Source: Metallyticus violacea | Taxonomy: Eukaryota > Arthropoda > Insecta > Mantodea > Metallyticidae | Assembly (NCBI GenBank): GCA_030762175.1 | Contig: CM060841.1 | Location: forward strand, 6,420,001-6,484,000 | Direction: 5' to 3' | Length of the DNA stretch: 64,000 nt | The notes under the pieces: model-generated | Told to the model about the DNA's origin: nothing | The model's input: only the letters and a program-made list of their open reading frames with translations | The model's database searches: none | Shown here: positions 58,123 through 64,000 of the stretch, piece by piece | How the letters are laid out: the number at the start of each line of letters is the position of its first letter | How positions within the stretch are numbered: position 1 is the stretch's first letter | Program-made: the position numbers and the translations under genes

Positions 58123-58378
58123 TTTAACAACCGTTTTCACCACAGAGGCATTACAGACGGTGGGCACTGGTGATCATGGGATCAAATGATACATTGAGAA
58201 GAAAACCTGGGGGGGGGGGTAGCGTTTCAAATCTAAGTTTAGAGTACCTTTCCGGCATTTGCCATTGATGAGGGCTGAGGAAAACTGAAAGCGACATCAT
58301 CTAGAAAGGACGGTCCTGCAAGAATCTAACCCTAGACTTCCCGTTCACGAATCCGTGCCTTAACCATCTCGGCCACCT
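58123..58378 (-). mobile_element. SINE-B copy 8
   Basis: On the minus strand: 'GGTGGCCGAGATGGTTAAGG', 'GATTCGTGAACGGGAAGTCT', a decayed B box (GGTTAGATTCTT), then body and the 3' end 'GTGGTGAAAACGG'. A poly-G/poly-C run interrupts the body. Confidence 0.88.
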
Positions 58379-58704
58379 GTTTGGTATTTCTCACTGATGC
58401 AAGAAAAATAAATTTCCCGCAGGCATAGTTTCTGTAATACACAAGGAATTACATTTCACATTTTACACATATGTAACTTTTTTACATTTTATGGTTATTA
58501 AGTGCATAAAAATTACTCTAATAGCAAAAATGCGTTATTTTGCAATACTGGTTCTCTGACGTCAGTAACTTATACTTTACAGCTTTTAAGTTATTAGAGC
58601 GAAGCTTTCGATGTAGAAACCAAGTGTTTTTGGACATTTTAAGCAGGAGCGGATCTTGAGGAAGGGTTTGATTACATTGCACTTTTAAAAGGATGGTGAG
58701 GGAT
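58379..58704. other. AT-rich intergenic sequence
   Basis: Nothing recognised. Confidence 0.4.
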
Positions 58705-58955
58705 ATTGCGGTACTTCAGTTTTGCTCAACGGCTGGCAGTTTGTTCCTTAGGTCTCCTTGGATCGCTTTCAGCAGGATACACTGGGCGTCCAGGACCCAT
58801 GGGCATGTAGACCGGGTCCCTGAGGTTGTTTCCAGATAGAACACCTCGCCGTCGGCGGAGACCCCTCTTTCTAAGGAACTCGAGACCCTCAAAACGGTCC
58901 CTTCCATACCAGGCGCTGGGGAAGAAACTGTTCCAAAGCGCACTTCCCCATCGCA
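58705..58955 (+). repeat. Family D dispersed repeat, copy 4
   Basis: 'tgcggtacttcagttttgct', 'caacggctggcagtttgt', 'gggcgtccaggaccca', 'ccgggtccctgagg', 'cttccataccaggcg' follow the order of copy 1. The two overlapping minus-strand frames here (58716-59061) are shadows of the repeat. Confidence 0.65.
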
Positions 58956-60270
58956 CCTCTATTGTTTGAATCTGTTTTATTTTTCTGCTGAAAAACAATA
59001 TAACGCGAATGCAACTCTTATAATATATATTTGTTACGTAGCAAAACTTTTTATTATACACCCTTTAAATTTTTGTAAGTGATATTGAGAAGAAATTGCT
59101 TCTTGCTGGCCGACCAACACCCCTCGTTGCTCTCCTCTGATTCACTGCAGCAGCATTACTTAACCTTAAAGTAAACGAATTAGGAATCCATGCTGTAGAA
59201 AACTATAAGTTATGTATTCGAGCTAGCCAAGACGGAACATATTTTAAATATAGGAAGAAAATATCGCAACACTTTCGTTGCACAACAAGTTACATGCCCC
59301 ATGTCGTTAACATACCAAGTTGCTGCCAATTTCATCTCGTTTGTTACGAGAAGGCATCGGAATTTCTAAGCACCAAACCGGACTGAAGCTATGTTGGTGT
59401 TTGGCGTAGGAAAGATACAATAGATCATGAGTTGCAAACCACCCTTTTCCATCATTCCTGTCATTCATCAGTTTTGTTTACTTGCCCGGTAGTGGCTCTT
59501 AGCTTGCTTAGTATTGACCAGGTTCCAGTGTATCTAAATTAATTTTAAGTGCTTAATAATTCCGATGCCTTTTACGACTTATCCAATATGTAGCTCGTTT
59601 TCTCAACTTATGACTTTGACAGATGCTGTAAATGCGTGCCAATGCAGCCTTTTCTCGCATTTGTACGTCGTGCTGCCACAGTTTTTTAAAGCAGATTCCT
59701 TTCGTGGCCTTCCTCTCTTCACACCGCACACATAATGAATGTAAATTTCTTTTCTAACACGTTACGTCATCTCTTATACTAACCAAAATATTTTGGTACT
59801 ACCTGGGCTCCCTATAAACGTTGAATTTTAGGAAGTTATAAAACTCTTGGGAAACTGTAAGAGAATATAATTAACTAGGATAAACATTGCTTCATAGTTG
59901 AAAATATTATTATATTATCCAAAAATAAGAGAACTGCTAGAAAAAACGTATAAATATATGTAGAGCGAAGGGTCTAATGCGAAAGGTACACAATGCACAA
60001 TTATTGCAGCTTCTGCCTGCCATTTTCCTCAGCTTCATCAATTGTATATTTTGCAAATGAAGCTTTAAAGAAAACAAACTTTAAATAAGAAGGAATTAAA
60101 ATCTCTATTAGGCACACTTTTTCTATAAAGTTGTTTTACAAGAGCAAATGAGAAGCTTTAGTGTATATCTATAAGTTATCAAGTTTTATTCACCCTGGCT
60201 AACCCAATGATAACAGCTCCCGACCCAGTTCCCAGGGTTTGTGTTTTTTCTATTAGTACAGTAGATTTAC
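58956..60270. other. AT-rich intergenic sequence
   Basis: Nothing recognised. Confidence 0.4.
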
Positions 60271-60609
60271 GGGCCGGCAGAGCGAGACTGGAGAAGCAGT
60301 AGTAATGCATGTGCACGTATCAGCTTGTAGTTACTTTGAGGAAGACTATCTCAGCGAGTGTTCCCGCGCTGTATGTTACTCGGTGTTTTCATTGCGTGTA
60401 AATTGTTCTTCGTTAGTTATGCCACTAATAAAAGTAAAATAAAATAAAAATCTGTAATACTGCATCCCGGTACCATGTTCCCTACACCGAAACCCATAAT
60501 CCAAAGCTTTTATTCTTTATTTGAAAAAGTACATGTTTACATTTGTCACATTATTATTGTTCAAATTTATCTAAATCTTAAAAACTAACTAAAAATAAAA
60601 AGCGATTAA

Positions 60610-60646
<37 letters not shown>

Positions 60647-61505
60647 GATAAAATAAAAATAGAGGAAGAACAAAAGAAAAACTAGTATAAGAATATCTAC
60701 TTTAACATGTACAATAAAACATATACATAAACTAAACTAAATTATAAATCCCCATACATGCTGGAAGCCAGTACTGACGTACAACTGGTAACCTGCTGTA
60801 AAACAAAAATACAATTTGCAAATCAACACTATTATTTACTTACTATAAATTAAAACAAAAACTGTTCCACCAGTTTCCTTAAAAAATGTGTACTGGTATC
60901 CTGAACAATAATAATTTACCTTAAATTTCTTTCTTCTGTATCGCAAATACGTAACTTTAATCCAATGCTTGTTAATTATATATAAAACAAATTTAACTAT
61001 ATACTGTACAATTTCAACCCTAATACCTAACTTATTCTATAATTTATCTGCACTTAAATTTAAGTATGCATTACTATAATTAATAGCATTTTAATACTAG
61101 TTACTTTTTATTAATGAATAAACATTTTATAAATCTTATCGAGGTTAATATTGTTCACTTATCTTTAACCATTAACTTATGCTATTTTTCTCTCAACACT
61201 TCACTAGAGTTATGCTATTATGTAAAGATAGTCTTGCCGAGAAGTAGTGAGGCGATTAGCAAGAAAATATTCTGACAATCGTGTTGCAGGTAAAGAAGCT
61301 GTTCGTCATTTGTTCAAAAATTTACGCGAGACAGAGTTTCTCAATGACAAGAAACGTGTTCCGAATCGCTTTGTTCGTATGGAAGAATAATTTGATGAAA
61401 TAAAGAAATTTCGTGTGCAATAAAAGTACTAATTTTACACGCAGCGACTCAAGCAACCTAACTCTGGCAGGTCGTAGCTGAAATAACCTCACTGTAGTAT
61501 CTAAT
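60271..61505 (+). mobile_element. Transposase-derived repeat, copy 2, split by an insertion
   Basis: Landmarks shared with 15377-15935 flank a foreign segment: 'atctcagcgagtgttcc' and 'tcggtgttttcattgcgtgt' on the left, 'caatgacaagaaacgtgtt' and 'aaataacctcactgta' on the right. The right part translates as 'VAGKEAVRHLFKNLRETEFL' and 'NDKKRVPNR', like the end of the N-terminal helix-turn-helix of DUF4817-type transposases. No catalytic blocks remain. Confidence 0.6.
60428..61208. mobile_element. ~780-bp unclassified insertion
   Basis: The segment is absent from the homologous repeat at 15.4-15.9 kb. It is flanked by 'gttatgccacta' (60416-60427) and 'gttatgctatta' (61209-61220), an imperfect 12-bp direct repeat. 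It is AT-rich, contains (AAT)n at 60610-60646 and has no open frame or recognisable ends. Confidence 0.5.
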
Positions 61506-62146
61506 CCACAGTATTAATATTGAACTTTCATGAAATATAGTCATTTGTTATTCCTTATACGGAAGTCCAAGGCTATGGATGATAATATTGCTGATTGTTG
61601 TAGACACAAAATAAACTGAAACAATTCGATTTGATTGCGGACGTATAAGCGTTGTGAATTGAAATGATATATTATTTCTGGAGAGGTTTCATTTCACACT
61701 AATATGAAAATGAATTCTCTGTATTTGACTGATGCTGCATGCACGGCACCAAACCGTTTGCATATGGTGAAAGACTTTCTTTTATTGGAAACTTCAGATT
61801 ATATAAATGATAATTGAAAAGCGAAGGATGTTCCGGAAATGTATCGTAAACGAACAGCAACAACATCACGTGAGTTATGCCCTTAGGGCACTTTATGCAA
61901 TGTTTGCTTCGTTACGGAAAGGAGATTGCCGAAAAGATGCCAAGTAATGGACAGAGTTTTCTATTCTATTTCAAGCCATCCGCTCTTGTCCCTTTGCCCG
62001 ATAATGATGGTGAACATGATTTGAACTAATACTTTTAAATATCATCTTGAAAGTTTGCAATACATACCTACATAAATGAGACGTAATGTGTTCCAAAATA
62101 CCTAAACACATGTCCTTCTGTTCTTTCTGTCTTATTATAGGTTTTA
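61506..62146. other. Intergenic sequence, no supported gene
   Basis: Frames are short and unrecognised. Confidence 0.4.
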
Positions 62147-62289
62147 TACAGAGTGACCCGCCTCCCCCCCCAAAAAAAGGTAACCAAAGGTCGCATACAA
62201 AATAATTCTTACTAAATAAAAATTTATACACGGTATCCTTGAGTTAAATGATCCGGACTTCATAGCGCAAGTCCAATATTGTACACATA

Positions 62290-63509
62290 CGAGGGTAGGT
62301 CCATAGGTTTCCGGCCTAGCCATTTTCTAGGAATGATAAAGACAAAAACTATATTTCACTTTTCAGTATAGTTATCCTTTATTGCAATACACTTCTCATA
62401 TCTTTGAATTAACATTTCAACCCCCCCCCCAAAATGGGCATAAACAGTATCCATCAATTCTTCGTCACATTTAAATCTCCTTCCTCGAAGGTCTTTCATA
62501 AGTATTGAGAAAGAAATAGTCACTGGGAGCTAGATCTGAGCTGTAGGGTGAATGGGAGATCTCCTTGAAGCCACATCTTTTCGCAGCTTCCTTTGCAAGT
62601 ATTGCACCACTCAGCTTTCCTCGCCTTTTCTCTCTGATGGAAGCATGTAATCTGTGCAGTAGGTCTGCATAGTACTCCCTATTTACTGTGATGTTCCCCC
62701 CTTGAAGTCAATAAGGAGTATTCCTTCACAGTCCCAAAAGATTGTGACCATGATCTTCATGGTTGACTGAGAGATTTTGGCCTTTAGAGGCGGTGCTTCG
62801 CCAGGTTTACGCCACTCCATTGATTCTCTTTCGAACAAGGGATGATAGTAGGGGACCATAGTTTCATCTCCTGTAACAATGGTTTGCAGAACTTCTCTCT
62901 CTCGTCTCCACGGCAGAGCTGCAAAAATGCCTGACCACAGATGACTCGTTGCTGCTTTTGGACTAAGGAAAGAAATCTAGGCACCCATCTTGCACTAACC
63001 TTATTCATGTTTAAATGTTCATGAATAATTCGAAGGGATATTGTTTTAGAAAGGCCCAACCTTGCTACTATTTCTGTAACTTTGAGCCGCCGGTCTACCA
63101 TAATTTCTCCTTTCCCAAAAGCGATGTTTTCAGGAGTGAGCACCTCCAAGGGCCGACCTGCAAGCTCTTCGTCTCCAATGCTTTCTCGACCCATTCGAAA
63201 ACGTTTGGCTCATTCTTTTACGGTAGAATATGAGGGGGATGCTTCCCCATATACACCGTACAATCGCTGTTTAATTTCATTTGGAGTAAGTTCTTCTTTT
63301 GTGAAGAACTTAATAACAGCTCGAAACTTCATTTTGAACATGTCGCAATCTTCTACACATAGCCTTCTTTATGCAACTATATCTGAACAAGCGGAGCGGA
63401 AGTTACATTACCAATTATTTACTTAACAAATAATATATCGCACCAGATAAGGCTTGTGTGAAGGGGATAATTCTTATTGGCGAGGCCGGAAACTTATGGA
63501 CCTACCTCA
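62290..63509 (-). mobile_element. Mariner element M3
   Basis: Left TIR 'cgagggtaggtccataggtt' then 'tccggcc'; right TIR (reverse complement) 'tgaggtaggtccataagttt' then 'ccggcc'. TA dinucleotides lie outside both ends (62288-62289 and 63510-63511), the mariner target duplication. Length about 1.22 kb. Confidence 0.92.
62356..63341 (-). pseudogene. Mariner transposase (M3), broken
   Basis: Start at MFKMKF (63341). The N-terminal helix-turn-helix region is readable, but a W-to-stop change lies in 'STVKE*AKRFRMGRESIGDE'. The long frame at 62784-63194 then covers 'ENIAFGKGEIMVDRRLKVTE', 'IVARLGLSKTISLRIIHEHL' and 'RVICGQAFLQLCRGDE'. A small insertion at 'EREKFCKPLLQEMKLW' shifts the frame across the first catalytic Asp (family 'TIVTGDET'). 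The block carrying the second Asp ('HDNAPVHTAL' in the siblings) is deleted. The C-terminal part is degraded. Dead, but with near-complete termini. Confidence 0.88.
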
Positions 63510-63612
63510 TATATCGTATGAAACATGTCGCACACAATGTTGGGGAAAACATGTAAAACACAAGTTGTTTGATAGGTAACCATTGTGCACCTGTTATTTT
63601 TGTTACCCTGTA

Positions 63613-64000
63613 GTTATCAGAATGATTACACCTCCTCATATTTTAAACCATCTTAGAAGTACTGTACAAAATGTATATAATTTTTAAATGGTCGAAAATA
63701 CGTTACTTTTTGTTACTTTTCTAGAAGTGCATTCATACTGAACTAAAGAAACATAGATAAATGACAATCGATGATGCTGTGTTAGTCACCAATGAGGGGC
63801 ATTGTTTTGGTCATTCCGTTAAAATCATTACAAAAAAAGTGGACTTTTTGACCTGACCATCTCAGATTTTTGCGAAATTGAGTAAGATGATAAGGAACGT
63901 TATTAATTTTTATATGTAAAGTTTACTCTTAATAATACAGGATATTCATTCGTAAGATTGCCTATATTAGAAAATATATTCCGTACAAGGTACTCACAAA
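63613..64000. other. AT-rich intergenic sequence
   Basis: Nothing recognised up to the window edge. Confidence 0.4.

Larger units (their letters stand above)
62147..63612. mobile_element. Possible small TIR element interrupted by mariner M3
   Basis: The left end is 'tacagagtgacccgcc' with 'ggtaaccaaag' after ~30 bp. The right end in reverse complement is 'tacagggtaacaaaaa' with 'atggttacc' after ~30 bp. Removing M3 leaves about 245 bp, the size of a MITE. The TIR match is imperfect. Confidence 0.35.

Overview
The window looks like repeat-dense, AT-rich nuclear DNA from an animal, most likely an insect. The evidence is three decayed mariner (DD34D) copies, relics of other Tc1/mariner-type, hAT and pogo-like transposases, non-LTR retrotransposon 3' ends, and at least two tRNA-derived SINE families, several copies of which still carry target-site duplications. 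There are no operons, ribosome binding sites, rRNAs or convincing functional tRNA genes. A polyneopteran such as a cockroach, termite or stick insect is a guess from the style of the SINEs and the low gene density; the sequence alone does not prove it.

Layout. 1-9.7 kb: SINE-A copies, a mariner fragment, an internally deleted TIR element with three ~90-bp tandem units (3.08-3.86 kb), and copy 1 of a composite repeat called here 'family X' (5.75-7.45 kb). 9.7-15 kb: AAAG/AG microsatellite, two minus-strand SINE-B copies with TSDs, and an inverted pair of tRNA-like SINEs split by a SINE-A. 15-21 kb: a transposase-derived repeat, a hAT pseudogene and mariner M1. 21-31.7 kb: many SINEs, an unclassified repeat ('family D'), and a short pogo-like element with TIRs. 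33-41.4 kb: two non-LTR 3' ends, family X copies 2 and 3, and transposase scraps. 42-46 kb: mariner M2 and a TIR-bounded Tc1/mariner-type element. 46-52 kb: family D, SINEs, a possible Myb/SANT-like fragment and a 101-bp tandem array. 52-55 kb: the best host-gene candidate, a first coding exon with a signal peptide and a splice donor (52287-52617), followed by AT-rich presumed intron. 55-64 kb: a transposase relic, a 71-bp duplication, more SINEs, a repeat carrying a ~780-bp insertion, and mariner M3 nested in a small TIR element.

Functionally, nearly everything recognisable is dead transposon sequence. Every transposase frame examined is broken by stops, frameshifts or deletions. The only part that may be expressed as host protein is the exon at 52.3 kb; its later exons are not recognised here and probably lie beyond the window. 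The most interesting unexplained structure is family X: a dispersed repeat present in both orientations, built of a ~110-155-bp tandem array joined to a ~0.8-kb single-copy flank.
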